A stretch of 64,000 nt of DNA from Kribbella rubisoli (lineage in GTDB: Bacteria; Actinomycetota; Actinomycetes; Propionibacteriales; Kribbellaceae): NCBI RefSeq assembly GCF_004217145.1, contig NZ_SHKR01000015.1, positions 310,001 to 374,000 of the forward strand. The letters are read 5' to 3'. The position numbers and the translations under genes are program-made. This document shows positions 33,673 to 42,715 of the stretch, piece after piece. The notes beneath the pieces are model-generated. The model was not told the DNA's origin, searched no databases, and was given only the letters and a program-made list of their open reading frames with translations. The stretch's first letter is position 1. Each line of letters starts with the position of its first letter.

Positions 33673-35658
33673 GTTCAGCAGATCGGCGGCCTGGAGTTGC
33701 TGCCAGATCTCGGACTGGTCGACGACGGTGACGCCGAGTTTCTCGGCCTTGGTGAGTTTCGAGGCGCCGACGTCGGCGCCGGTGATGAGAAGGTCGGTGC
33801 TGGCCGAGACCGACGAGGCGATGGTCGCGCCGGCCTTCTCGCAGAGCCGCTGGAACGCCGGCCGCGCCACCTTTTCGCCGGAGCGCGGGTCGCTGATGGA
33901 TCCGGTCACGACGACGGTCTTGCCGGCCAGCGGTGCACCGGCCGCGACGACCGGCGGGAGATCCTCCTCGCGTACGTCGAGCGAGACGCCCGCTTCCCGC
34001 AGCCGCTCGAGCTCAGGCCGTAGCCGGGTCAGGTGCTCGATAAGTGAGGCAGCAACCTTCGGGCCGATGTCGTCGACGGCAACGAGGCCTTCCTCGCCGG
34101 CCTCGGCGACCGCCTCGAGCGAGCCGAAGCGCGCGCGGCACAGCCGGGCCGCGGTGCCCTCGGAGGCCATCGGGATCGCGAGGCCGATCATCGCGCGGCG
34201 GAGGCCGACCTGACGGCTGGTGTCGATCGATTCGATCATCCGCGCCGCTGAGACCTCTCCGATCCGGTCGAACTCCAGCAGCCTCTCGGCGGTCAGGTGG
34301 TAGAAGTCCGACGGGTTCTCGAGGATTCCGGCCTCGGCCAGCCGCTCGATCCAGACCCCGCCGATCGCGTCGATATCGGCCGCGGCGCGCGAGGCCCAGT
34401 GGATCAGCCGCCGCACGGTTTGGGCCGGGCAGGAGACGTTGGTGCAGAACAGCTCGCGGCTGTTGCCTTGCTCGGTCAACGGGAAGCCGCAGGACGGGCA
34501 GACGACCGGCGGCACGACGTCCTGCTCGTCGCCGGTGCGCTTCGACGCGTCGAGCACGCCGGCCACGAACGGGATCACGTCGCCGGCCCGGCGCACCAGG
34601 ACCGTGTCGCCGATCTTGATGTCGCGGGCCTTGATCACCTCCTGGTTGGCCAGGGTCGCGCGCGTGACCGTCGTACCGCCGACGAAGACGGGCTCGAGCC
34701 AGGCGACCGGCGCGATCTTGCCGGTCTTGCCGACGTCCCAGACCACATCGGCCAGCACGGTCGTCTTCTCCTCGGCGGCGAACTTGAACGCCAACGCACC
34801 GCGGGGCGAGCTCGACCGGGTGCCCGCGGCAGCGAAGGCGTCGCGATCGGCCAACCGCAGTACGGCGCCGTCGAGGTCGTAGTCGAGGTCGTTGCGTCGC
34901 TGCTCGATCGAGGTGATGACCGTCTGCGCCGCGGCGGCGTCGTCGCAATGCCGCATGTCGGCGACGGTGAAGCCCATCGTGGTGAGCGCACGCTCGAGGT
35001 CCGCGTCGGCGCTGTCGGTGAGCAGGTCGAAGGCGAGGAACTGCAGGCGCCGCTCGGCGACCGTGGCCGGGTCCTTGGCGCGCAGCGTGCCGGCGGCGGC
35101 GTTCCGCGGGTTGATCAGCGGCTTGTCGGGGTGGGCGGCGTTGTACGCCGCGAACGTGGAGCGCAGCATGACCGCCTCACCGCGCACCTCGACGCGGTCC
35201 TGCACGTCGAGTTTGGCCGGGACCCCGTCCGTGAGCGCCCGCACCAGCGGGGTCACGTCGTCGCCGGTCGTCCCGTCGCCGCGGGTGACCGCTCGAGCCA
35301 GGCGGCCGTTCTCGTAGACCAGGGCTAGTGACAAGCCGTCCAGCTTCGGCATCACGACGACGGACTGGCCCGGGAAACGGCTGAAGAACGCCTCGACCTG
35401 CTCCGGCCGGGTCGCCTTCTCCAGCGACAGCATCGGCCGCGAGTGTCTGACCGGCGCGTGCAACACGGCCGGCGCACCGACCTGGTCGAGCGGGTTCGGG
35501 TCCGGGGCGAGCTCCGGGTTGGCCTCGATCAGCGACCGCAGCTCGTCCTCGATCGCGTCGTACTCCGCGTCAGCCACCGACGGCGAGCCGCGGTAATAGG
35601 CGTCCCGCAGTACGACAATCTGATCGGCAAGTTCCTGAATCCGCTCCCCAACATCCAC
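33670..35658 (-). CDS. ligA: NAD-dependent DNA ligase
   Basis: Essential enzyme that seals nicks in replication and repair. 662 residues from GTG 35658; an in-frame TTG at 35688 is less likely. Domains in order: Ia (about 1-60), adenylation domain with catalytic Lys105 in MPKLDGLSL, OB fold, four-Cys zinc finger (CPSCGFPLTEQGN then CTNVSCPAQ, about 395-425), helix-hairpin-helix region (about 430-560), and a C-terminal BRCT domain (LAGKTVVVTGSI, about 575-662). All expected parts are present. It follows the phosphoribosyltransferase gene, and its mRNA would end in the large hairpin. Confidence 0.97.
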   Translation of the reverse strand: MDVGERIQELADQIVVLRDAYYRGSPSVADAEYDAIEDELRSLIEANPELAPDPNPLDQVGAPAVLHAPVRHSRPMLSLEKATRPEQVEAFFSRFPGQSVVVMPKLDGLSLALVYENGRLARAVTRGDGTTGDDVTPLVRALTDGVPAKLDVQDRVEVRGEAVMLRSTFAAYNAAHPDKPLINPRNAAAGTLRAKDPATVAERRLQFLAFDLLTDSADADLERALTTMGFTVADMRHCDDAAAAQTVITSIEQRRNDLDYDLDGAVLRLADRDAFAAAGTRSSSPRGALAFKFAAEEKTTVLADVVWDVGKTGKIAPVAWLEPVFVGGTTVTRATLANQEVIKARDIKIGDTVLVRRAGDVIPFVAGVLDASKRTGDEQDVVPPVVCPSCGFPLTEQGNSRELFCTNVSCPAQTVRRLIHWASRAAADIDAIGGVWIERLAEAGILENPSDFYHLTAERLLEFDRIGEVSAARMIESIDTSRQVGLRRAMIGLAIPMASEGTAARLCRARFGSLEAVAEAGEEGLVAVDDIGPKVAASLIEHLTRLRPELERLREAGVSLDVREEDLPPVVAAGAPLAGKTVVVTGSISDPRSGEKVARPAFQRLCEKAGATIASSVSASTDLLITGADVGASKLTKAEKLGVTVVDQSEIWQQLQAADLLN

Positions 35659-35694
35659 CCCCAGGACCCTACCGGGACCCGCAGACAAACCCCG

Positions 35695-36435
35695 TCAGGC
35701 AGCGCGATCGAGCAGGGACCAGCGGGGATCGTCGTTAGACCAGTGGTTGACCAGGGCGTCGACGGCGAGGTGGTGGACGGCCGGATCGAGTACGCCGTGA
35801 TCGGTCGCGGCATCGAGTACGTCGAGGTAGGTGGCGACCGACTCGATCGGGAGGGTCTGGGCGATCGGTGCCACCGTGGTGGCGACGTCACGCATGTCGA
35901 CCAGCGTGAAGGCGCCGACCAGGATCGCTCCCTCGCTCTGCAGTTCGTCGGCGAACGCCTCGAGCGCGCCGCCCGAGGACACCGCGTCGTCGACGAGCAG
36001 CACCTGTCGACCGGCCACTGACGCTCCCCGGACGCTGGGTTCGTGGTCCTCGTGCCCGACGTACCCGGGCTTGCGGACGAAGGCGAACGGGAGGCCGGCG
36101 GCGAGCGCGACCGCCGTCGCGAGCGGGATGCCGCCGGTCTCGGCGCCGACGACGACCTCGACGCCCATGCGCCGGGCGAAGTCCACGGCAGCGGCTCCGA
36201 GGTCGGGCAGCAGCCGCGGGTCGCCGTACGCGTTCTCCACCGAGAGCGGGTGCAGCGGGAGGCGCTCCTTCAGGTCCCAGTGCGCGACGCCGGGGCGGAC
36301 CAGACCGGGAACGGTGGCGAGCCGAGTCACGAGATCCGTGCGCGGCTGGGGGACGACGGTGAGGCGAGCCAGGTCGGCCCGGTCATTGAGCTGCACGCGG
36401 CGAGCATTCGCCAAGGTCTTCCGGTCGGTGTTCAT
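35695..36435 (-). CDS. Phosphoribosyltransferase (orotate PRTase-like)
   Basis: 246 residues, type I PRTase fold. The PRPP-binding loop is VLLVDDAVSSGGALEAF (about 145-161), preceded by VVVGAETGGIPLATAVA and FVRKPGYVG as in orotate phosphoribosyltransferases. It is longer than the usual PyrE at about 180 residues, with an N-terminal extension, and no other pyrimidine gene is near, so I do not name it pyrE. Begins ATG 36435. Next downstream is ligA. Confidence 0.8.
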   Translation of the reverse strand: MNTDRKTLANARRVQLNDRADLARLTVVPQPRTDLVTRLATVPGLVRPGVAHWDLKERLPLHPLSVENAYGDPRLLPDLGAAAVDFARRMGVEVVVGAETGGIPLATAVALAAGLPFAFVRKPGYVGHEDHEPSVRGASVAGRQVLLVDDAVSSGGALEAFADELQSEGAILVGAFTLVDMRDVATTVAPIAQTLPIESVATYLDVLDAATDHGVLDPAVHHLAVDALVNHWSNDDPRWSLLDRAA

Positions 36436-36615
36436 GTCATCGACGATCGCCCTCCGGCCGCCCCCATCGCGCCCGTGCCGATCCCTGGTGGATCACCCCG
36501 GGCCGGCCGGCACGTGCGCCGCCCGTCGATGGACCCGTGGTTGCCCCTGGCGTGACGAGTCGGCAGAAGCCGAAGAGTGGAGCCATCGGAGCACCAACCA
36601 AGGAACGGAACTGAA

Positions 36616-36804
36616 ATGACCACGATCCAGTTCACCGAGACCACCACCTCGACGCTTGATCAGTTCGTCGCCGCGCTGACCGACTTCAGGCCGGGGCGGG
36701 CGAAGATCTTCGCCAACAGTCACGACGACTACCTGAAGGTGCACGACGAGGGACCCGGGTACGCCGAAGTGCCCAGTTGCCTGAATCTGAGCGACGCACC
36801 ATGA
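36616..36804 (+). pseudogene. Truncated SRPBCC-family gene (5' part only)
   Basis: From ATG 36616 with an AAGGAACGGA SD, the first 51 residues match the N-terminus of actinobacterial SRPBCC proteins of about 140 residues (TTTSTLDQFVAALTDFRPG, then SHDDYLKVHDEGPGYAEV). After GYAEV the similarity stops and the frame ends 12 residues later. The break is at GAAGTG (36766-36771), where the sequence joins a truncated NUDIX gene on the other strand. Gene is almost certainly non-functional. Confidence 0.7.
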
Positions 36805-36898
36805 GGATCTTCCCCGACTCTTCGATGACGGCAGATGCCGCTACGACCAGAGAGTTTGGCCTCGGAGCGTCCGGATCGTTGGAGAAATCTGTTCTCAT
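36766..36898 (-). pseudogene. Truncated NUDIX hydrolase gene (5' part only)
   Basis: From ATG 36898 the product begins MRTDFSNDPDAP, then NSLVVAASAVIEESGKILMVR and SDSGNWAL. Intact relatives continue PGG and the NUDIX box about 20 residues later. Here the sequence breaks directly after the Leu, at the same GAAGTG motif where the SRPBCC remnant ends, so the whole catalytic part is missing. The ATG overlaps the stop of a further remnant upstream (ATGA). Confidence 0.72.
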
Positions 36899-37080
36899 TC
36901 GTCGCCCACTACCTCTGCGGTCGCCCAAACGTTATCGAAGGACTCTTGGTAGTTGGCGATCAGCGTGCCGGTCGCGGCCCGCGCTTCAGGCCAAGCGGCT
37001 CGGTGGGGGACCTCCGTCACTTCTATCGAACCGGATCGCTTCTGCGGCGGTTGAACTCGGGATCGCGTGGCGACGATCAA
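36895..37080 (-). pseudogene. C-terminal remnant of a gene once coupled to the NUDIX gene
   Basis: An open frame ends at 36895 in an ATGA overlap with the NUDIX remnant start. Its last residues, ARAATGTLIANYQESFDNVW then ATAEVVGDE, look like the C-terminus of an actinobacterial regulator or signalling protein and are unlike a random frame. No start or N-terminal domain is present before the flanking transporter gene at 37096, so only the tail remains. The family is not identified. Confidence 0.4.
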
Positions 37081-37095
37081 CGGTGCGACTGCGCA

Positions 37096-39183
37096 TCATC
37101 CGTGACGTGTGCCTGCGCCGTTGTCGCTCGGCCCCGCGTCCGGGGGCCACGCGGTGGCCGGCTCCAGCAGCCGTCCCCGCACCCGGGCGGTGGTCTCCTC
37201 GTCGAGGAGCCGGCCGGTCAGGCGGCTCAACGCGGCGTCGACCTGGGCCCGGTCGTCGGCCAGCGGTATGTCCAGGCGCTCGCTGAGCCAGTCCTTCAGC
37301 GCGAGGGAGAACCGGTCCCACTCGCGCTGTCCCGTGTCGGTGAGGCTCCAGGCGCCGGGACCGCCGTTGAGGAAACCGGCCGAGACCGCGTTCTGGAATG
37401 CGGGCAGCAGAACCTCGGCGGGCACCAGGACCTGCCGGGCGATCGCGTCCATGTTCGTCGGTTGACGGTGGCGTTGGCGTAGGTGGACCTGCGCGACGCA
37501 CCAGCCGTTGCCGATGTCCAGCATTGTGCCGGACCGTTCGCGGATCCCCGGAATCGCCGTCCGGCCCTCCTTGGCCATCAGTCGGGCGATGGCGATCTCG
37601 AGCTTGCATTCGGGGTCGAGCGGTTCCGGTGCGTTGAAGCCCTCACCGATGTCTGTCGCACTCGCGCGTGCGGCGTCGCGCAAGGGCACCTGCTTGAGGA
37701 AGAGCGCGAGCATCAACGCGATCACCGCGACCGGCACCGCCCACAGGAAGACGGTCTGGATGGTCACGGCATAGGCGTGGACAACGGGAGCGATGACGAC
37801 GGTGGGATGGGAGTGCAGCCTTTCCGGGACCGCTACGTCGGCCGGGGGCAGCCGCGGTGACCTGGCCAGCGCTGCAGGCAGGTGCTGCGCGAGCTGGTTG
37901 GCGTAGATCGCGCCGAAGACCGCCGCGCCGAAGGACCCTCCGAGCGAGCGGAAGAAGGTCACCCCGGACGTCGCGACACCGAGGTCGCGGTACTCCGAGG
38001 TGTTCTGGACGATGATCGTGAGGATCTGCATGCACAGCCCGAGTCCCACGCCGAAGATGACGAGGTACGCCGAGAGGATCCAGAACGAGGTGAACTCGTC
38101 CAGCCGCGAGAACAGGTAGAGCCCCACTGCCATCAGGGCCGAGCCGGCGATGGGGAAGATCTTGTAGCGGCCGGTGCGGCCGACGATGGTGCCGGCTGTG
38201 GTGGATGCGGCGAACAGGCCGACCACCATCGGCAGGGTCCGTAGCCCCGAGGACGTCGCGCTGACTCCATGCACATACTGCAGGTAGGTCGGCAGGAACG
38301 TCATCGCGCCGAGCATCGCGAACCCGACGACCAGAGCGACCGCGGACGACACGACGAAGACCGGGTTGGCGAACAGCCGCAACGGAAGCATCGGCTCTCG
38401 GGCCGCTCGCTCGGCGAAGACGAACGCCACGATCGCGATGACCGAGACGATGAAGATGGCAATGATCTGCGGCGAGCCCCACGCCCACGTCTGGCCACCG
38501 AGGCTGGTCGCCAGCGTGAGGCCGCCGGCGCCGATCGCGACCAGCACGATGCCCAGGTAGTCGACGACCGGCTTCAGCTTAACCGTGACGGTGGGCATGG
38601 TCCGGGCCGAGATCAGGATGACCGCGATGCCGATCGGCAGGTTGACGTAGAAGCACCAGCGCCAGCTGAGGTGGTCGGTGAACAGGCCGCCGAGCAGCGG
38701 GCCGATGACGGTGGCGACGCCGAAGACCGCGCCGAGCATGCCCTGGTACTTGCCGCGTTCACGCAACGGGATGATGTCCGCGATCAGCGCCATGGCCGTA
38801 ACCATCAGCCCGCCGGCCCCGATGCCCTGCACCGCGCGCCAGCCGACCAGCCAGGTCATCGAGTTGGCCAGACCGCACAGCGCGGAGGCGATCACGAACA
38901 GAGCCGTGCTGATCTGGAAGACCCGCTTGCGCCCGAACAGATCACCGAACTTGCCGGCCAGCACCGTCGCGATCGTGTTGGTGATCAGGTACGACGTCAC
39001 AACCCAGGACACATGGGCTCCGCCGCCGAGGTCGCCGACGATGGTCGGCAGAGCGGTCGCCACGATCGTCTGGTCCAGAGCGGCCAGCAACATGCCCAAG
39101 GCGATGGTGCCGAACAGGACGTTCATCTGGCGCCGGCTCAGCTCCGGCGCAGCCCGCTCCTCGGTCGCTACCTCGACAGCCAT
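37096..39183 (-). CDS. DHA2-family efflux transporter with C-terminal winged-helix-like domain
   Basis: 695 residues. The N-terminal 500 form a 14-segment MFS exporter: LDQTIVATALPTIVGDLGG in segment 1, GKFGDLFGRKRVF (motif A), QGIGAGGLMVTAMALIADII (motif C region). After residue about 520 comes a soluble domain of about 170 residues with VLVPAEVLLPAFQNAVSAGFL and GAWSLTDTGQREWDRFSLALKDWL, which resembles a winged helix of the MarR/PadR kind. SD is GGAGGCGGG before ATG 39183. Actinobacterial pumps with this tail are known, but its role is not; it may sense substrate or regulate the pump. Confidence 0.85.
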   Translation of the reverse strand: MAVEVATEERAAPELSRRQMNVLFGTIALGMLLAALDQTIVATALPTIVGDLGGGAHVSWVVTSYLITNTIATVLAGKFGDLFGRKRVFQISTALFVIASALCGLANSMTWLVGWRAVQGIGAGGLMVTAMALIADIIPLRERGKYQGMLGAVFGVATVIGPLLGGLFTDHLSWRWCFYVNLPIGIAVILISARTMPTVTVKLKPVVDYLGIVLVAIGAGGLTLATSLGGQTWAWGSPQIIAIFIVSVIAIVAFVFAERAAREPMLPLRLFANPVFVVSSAVALVVGFAMLGAMTFLPTYLQYVHGVSATSSGLRTLPMVVGLFAASTTAGTIVGRTGRYKIFPIAGSALMAVGLYLFSRLDEFTSFWILSAYLVIFGVGLGLCMQILTIIVQNTSEYRDLGVATSGVTFFRSLGGSFGAAVFGAIYANQLAQHLPAALARSPRLPPADVAVPERLHSHPTVVIAPVVHAYAVTIQTVFLWAVPVAVIALMLALFLKQVPLRDAARASATDIGEGFNAPEPLDPECKLEIAIARLMAKEGRTAIPGIRERSGTMLDIGNGWCVAQVHLRQRHRQPTNMDAIARQVLVPAEVLLPAFQNAVSAGFLNGGPGAWSLTDTGQREWDRFSLALKDWLSERLDIPLADDRAQVDAALSRLTGRLLDEETTARVRGRLLEPATAWPPDAGPSDNGAGTRHG

Positions 39184-39361
39184 AGCCCGCCTCCATGACC
39201 TCGCCGATCAGTCATTGCCTCATCATGGCCTGGATCCGGTCCCGATGGGTCAGGTGAGGACCAGGAACTAGGTCCAGCCGCTTCGGCCGGGTGTTCAACA
39301 GCGACACGTCCGGCGTCGCCCCCCACGCCGACTCCGCGCAGGCGAGCTCGGCGAGAGGGCC

Positions 39362-39565
39362 GTGGACGCCGCGCCGAGCGAGAACCAGGTCGCGGCGGGC
39401 AAGTCGTCCTTCTTCATCGGCGATGGTCCCAACCACATCCCCACCGTCCACGTCGCAGACCTTGCCCGTGCCTACTCGCCAGTCGGACGGATACGGACGC
39501 TGTGCATGACGGAGCGCCGGGTAGTCTTGCCGTCCTGCGGGTGGCTATCCGGGGCTCTTGTCTGA
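39362..39565 (+). pseudogene. Fragment of an NAD-dependent epimerase/dehydratase-like gene
   Basis: An internal stretch AGKSSFFIGDGPNHIPTVHV followed by ADLARAY matches the C-terminal half of extended SDR proteins, where a GDG-N-x-P-x-VHVxDLA motif lies after the catalytic region. No Rossmann nucleotide motif, no YxxxK and no SD or start are found before it. The frame ends at 39563-39565. It is probably the scar of a deleted gene. Confidence 0.5.
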
Positions 39566-39866
39566 GATATGCGTTGAGACGAAGACAACCGATAAGGGCT
39601 CAGTCACCATCACTAGCCAACGGTTGCCGTGGGGATCGCACAACTCGACGTACTCTTCCCCGGTCTCGCAGCGGGAGACAGGGCTCAGAGCAGCTCCGCA
39701 CGCCTCGAGCTCGGCGCGGGCCGACTCGAGGTCGTCGACCTTGAGTACGCCGCAGGCCGAGCCCGGCGTGGCGTCGGTGATACCCGTGCCGATCGAGGCC
39801 CATGGTGCGTTCCGCCGTACGCCGTCGCCCCGTGGAACACAATGGTGTACGTCAGGGTGCCAGCGC
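39545..39866 (-). pseudogene. Broken VOC (glyoxalase-like) gene
   Basis: The C-terminal half of a VOC protein is readable on the minus strand: ACGVLKVDDLESARAELEAC, then GEEYVELCDPHGNRWLVM, ending at 39545. In another frame just upstream, TLTYTIVF matches the very N-terminus of the family. The middle 50 or so residues, with the first metal ligand, are missing and the frames differ, so an internal deletion with frameshift is likely. Its 5' end overlaps the stop of the LAL regulator gene. Confidence 0.5.
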
Positions 39867-42575
39867 ACCACGCAGCTGTCGGCGGGAGGTGATGCCTAGC
39901 TTCGAGAAGGTCTTGCGGAGGTGCCATTCGACTGTGCGGGGGCTGATGAACAGCTGGGCTGCGATTTCAGGGTTGGTCATGCCGTCGCGGGCCAGGCCGG
40001 CGATCTGCGCCTCCTGCGCGGTGAGGTCGTTGAGCGTGTCCGGGCGGCGCTTGCGAACGGTCTCGCCGGTCGCGAGCAGCTCGTGCCGGGCGCGCTCCGC
40101 GAAGGCTTCGAGGCCCATCTGTTCCAGGTGCTCGTGTGCGATCCGGAGCTGTTGGCGGGCGTCGACGCGACGGCCTTCGCGCCGCAGCCATTCGCCGTAC
40201 TGGAGGTGGGAACGGGCGAGCTCGATCCGGAGGCTGGTCCGGCCGAGGTGCTCGATCGACTCGACGTACCCGCTCTCGTCGGCGCTGAGCAGGGCACGCA
40301 CGCGCGCCTCGATGCCGAGCCCCCAGGCCGTCGGGGTGGCAGTCGTCCGCTCGGTCAGCCAGGCGAGGGCGCTCTCGACGAGCTTGGTGTCACCCGTCCT
40401 CGACGCGGCCTCGGCCAGCTCGCTGGCGGCGAGTGCGCCGTACCCGAGGACATCCTGTTCGAACACCTGCAACGCCGCGTCCTTGGCCACGTCGTACCGG
40501 CCGAGGCCGTTGTGCAGAACGGCATTCGTGTACGTCGCGAACGCCGCGATCCGGCCCTGCCCCTGGTCGGTCGCCCGTTGGATGGCTGTGTCGATGAGCT
40601 TGCGCGCTGTCGACTCGTTCCCGCGATACGCCTCGAGGAACAGCCGGCCGGTGCCGACGCTGGCGTTGCCGGTCGCCGCGGCGATGCCCGCGTCCTCCTC
40701 GACGAGGCGGGACACGGTCTCCAGCTCGCCGGTCGCGCAGAGCATGTTGGCCCGGAAGTTGAGCGCGAACTGCAGCTGTACGAGCGCACCGGTCGCGCGC
40801 GCGGTCCGCTCCTGCCGGGTCGCGAGCTCGAGCGCGGCCTCGTAGTCCCAGACCTCCACCGCGACGATGCCGATGCCGCGGTTGCCGGTGAGCCAGAACC
40901 AGTCTCCGACGTCGTCCGCGCCGACTTCGGCAGCGCGCGCTCGGTCGAGGGCCGCGACGAGGTGGGGCGCGGCCGCCGTGTAGCCGCGCGTGTAGCGCAG
41001 CGCGAGGGCCTCGAGCAGAACGTCGATCGGCGAGTCCGACGAGGCAGGCACGGGAGGCGTCTCGGCCGCCGCGTAGGCGACGATGCCCGGCGCGCTCGGG
41101 CCGCTCGCCCAGATGGCGGCCGACATCGCTTCGAGGTAGGCCACCCGGGCACGATCGGGATCGAGCGGCTCGAGTTGCTTGGCCGCGGCAAGCAACCCGC
41201 TGGCGGCCTCCCGCGGGCGGCCCTGGTCGAAGGCGATCTCGCCGCGCAAGTGTTCGACCTCGGCTGTCCGGAGCGGGTCCGGGGGACCGGCGGTCACCGC
41301 GCGGAGCAGCTCCAGAGCCGAATCGAGCGCGCCGGAGCTGCGCTTCGCCACCGCGGCTGCCAGCGTCCGTTGGGCTCTGCGGCCAGGGTCCGGCGTCAGC
41401 TCGGCGGAGCGTTGGAGGAACACCGCGGCCGAGTAGAAGCCGCCACGGCCCTGGGCCCGGTTCGCAGAGCGTTCGAGCTCGGCCGCGACGTCCTCGTCGG
41501 GTCGTACGGTCGCCTGGGCGCGGTGCCAGGCCCGGCGATCCGGATCGATCTCGGGATCGGTGACGTCGGCCAGGGCTTGATGCGCAGCCTGCCGGTCCTG
41601 GGCTGTCGCCGTCCGGTACGCCGCGGACCGCACCAGCGGATGCCTGAAGGCGATCTGCTGTCCGAACGTGATCAGCTCGGCCTCGATCGCCGCCGCGGCC
41701 GGATCGGCGCCCAAGCCGAGTCGTTCGACCGCCCGCCAGAGCAGCGTCGCGTCACCGAGCGGTTCGGCCGCGGCGACCAGGAGGAGCAGCCTGGTTTCGG
41801 CCGGCAGCGCTTCGACGCGTCGTACGAAGCTGTCCTCGATCTGGCTCGCGAGCGTCGTACTGCGGAGGCCGTCGGCGAGCTCGGCCGCGGTCCAGGTGCG
41901 GGGGAGTTCGAGCAGGGCGAGCGGGTTGCCCCGGGTCTCGGCGACGATCCGGTCGCGGACGCGCGGATCGACCGGACCCGGCAGCACCGAATCCAGCAGC
42001 GCTCGTGCGTCGGCGTCGTCGAGACCGCGGATCTCGAGCTCGTTGAACCCGGTCAGCTCGTGGTCGATGCCGTCGCGGACGGCGAACACCATCACGACCG
42101 ATTCCGCGTCGAGCCGCCGGGCGACGAATGCGAGGATCCGCGCGGACATCAGATCGAGCCATTGCGCGTCGTCGACAACGCACAGGACCGGCTGCTCGGA
42201 TGCCGCGTCGGAGAGCAGGTTCAGTACGGCGAGGCCGATCAGGAACCGATCCGGCGCCGGTCCGTCCTGCTGACCGAACGCGATCCCCAGCGCCTCGTGC
42301 TGCGGCGGAGCCAACCTGTCCATCCGGTCCAGGAACGGGCGGCAGAGCTGGTAGAGCCCGGCATAGGCGAGCTCCATCTCGGACTCGATGCCGACGATGC
42401 GCGCGACCATGCAGCTCTTGACGCTCGCCGTCAGCGCGTCGAGCAGCGCGGATTTGCCGGTGCCGGCCTCGCCACGGAGTACCAAGGCATCGCTGCGTCC
42501 CTGGCGTGCGGCCTCGAGCATCCCGTCCAGCACGGCGAGCTCGTGCGCCCGCCCCCGCAACTCACGCTCCGACAC
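39852..42575 (-). CDS. LuxR-family regulator with AAA ATPase domain (LAL type) 1
   Basis: 907 residues from GTG 42575. Walker A GEAGTGKSALLDAL (about 35-48), Walker B LCVVDDAQWLD (about 135), then a long helical TPR-like region (about 330-820). The C-terminal LuxR helix-turn-helix has LTAQEAQIAGLARDGMTNPE and SPRTVEWHLRKTFSKLGI (about 850-905). Proteins of this type activate transcription on ATP and ligand binding. It is divergent from the NCS2 permease at 42716, a plausible target. It shares most blocks with the two other LAL genes in this window. Confidence 0.93.
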   Translation of the reverse strand: MSERELRGRAHELAVLDGMLEAARQGRSDALVLRGEAGTGKSALLDALTASVKSCMVARIVGIESEMELAYAGLYQLCRPFLDRMDRLAPPQHEALGIAFGQQDGPAPDRFLIGLAVLNLLSDAASEQPVLCVVDDAQWLDLMSARILAFVARRLDAESVVMVFAVRDGIDHELTGFNELEIRGLDDADARALLDSVLPGPVDPRVRDRIVAETRGNPLALLELPRTWTAAELADGLRSTTLASQIEDSFVRRVEALPAETRLLLLVAAAEPLGDATLLWRAVERLGLGADPAAAAIEAELITFGQQIAFRHPLVRSAAYRTATAQDRQAAHQALADVTDPEIDPDRRAWHRAQATVRPDEDVAAELERSANRAQGRGGFYSAAVFLQRSAELTPDPGRRAQRTLAAAVAKRSSGALDSALELLRAVTAGPPDPLRTAEVEHLRGEIAFDQGRPREAASGLLAAAKQLEPLDPDRARVAYLEAMSAAIWASGPSAPGIVAYAAAETPPVPASSDSPIDVLLEALALRYTRGYTAAAPHLVAALDRARAAEVGADDVGDWFWLTGNRGIGIVAVEVWDYEAALELATRQERTARATGALVQLQFALNFRANMLCATGELETVSRLVEEDAGIAAATGNASVGTGRLFLEAYRGNESTARKLIDTAIQRATDQGQGRIAAFATYTNAVLHNGLGRYDVAKDAALQVFEQDVLGYGALAASELAEAASRTGDTKLVESALAWLTERTTATPTAWGLGIEARVRALLSADESGYVESIEHLGRTSLRIELARSHLQYGEWLRREGRRVDARQQLRIAHEHLEQMGLEAFAERARHELLATGETVRKRRPDTLNDLTAQEAQIAGLARDGMTNPEIAAQLFISPRTVEWHLRKTFSKLGITSRRQLRGALAP

Positions 42576-42625
42576 GCGATCAGGCTTTCACCGGCGTCAC
42601 CTCGAAAGCAAGATTCAACAGACTG

Positions 42626-42693
42626 TTGACGGCTGGTCGTGTGTGTCCTAGCGTTTCGCGGAACGGAATACCGCTTCCGGGATGCGGTATTCC
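42626..42693 (+). promoter_or_regulatory. Promoter and palindromic operator of the NCS2 permease gene
   Basis: TTGACG (42626-42631) and TAGCGT (42649-42654) with a 17-nt spacer form a sigma-70-type promoter; transcription would start near 42661. Just after it, GGAATACCGC (42665-42674) and GCGGTATTCC (42684-42693) form a perfect 10-bp inverted repeat with a 9-nt centre. Placed at or just past the start site, it is well positioned as a repressor operator, possibly purine-responsive. Confidence 0.6.
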
Positions 42694-42715
42694 TCGCCGA
42701 GATGGAGTCCGCGGC

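Noticed and set aside
39921..42629. A 902-codon open frame on the plus strand opposite LAL regulator 1
   Set aside because: Same artefact: no SD, no recognisable domain, Arg/Gly-rich composition, and it lies entirely over a well-supported gene.
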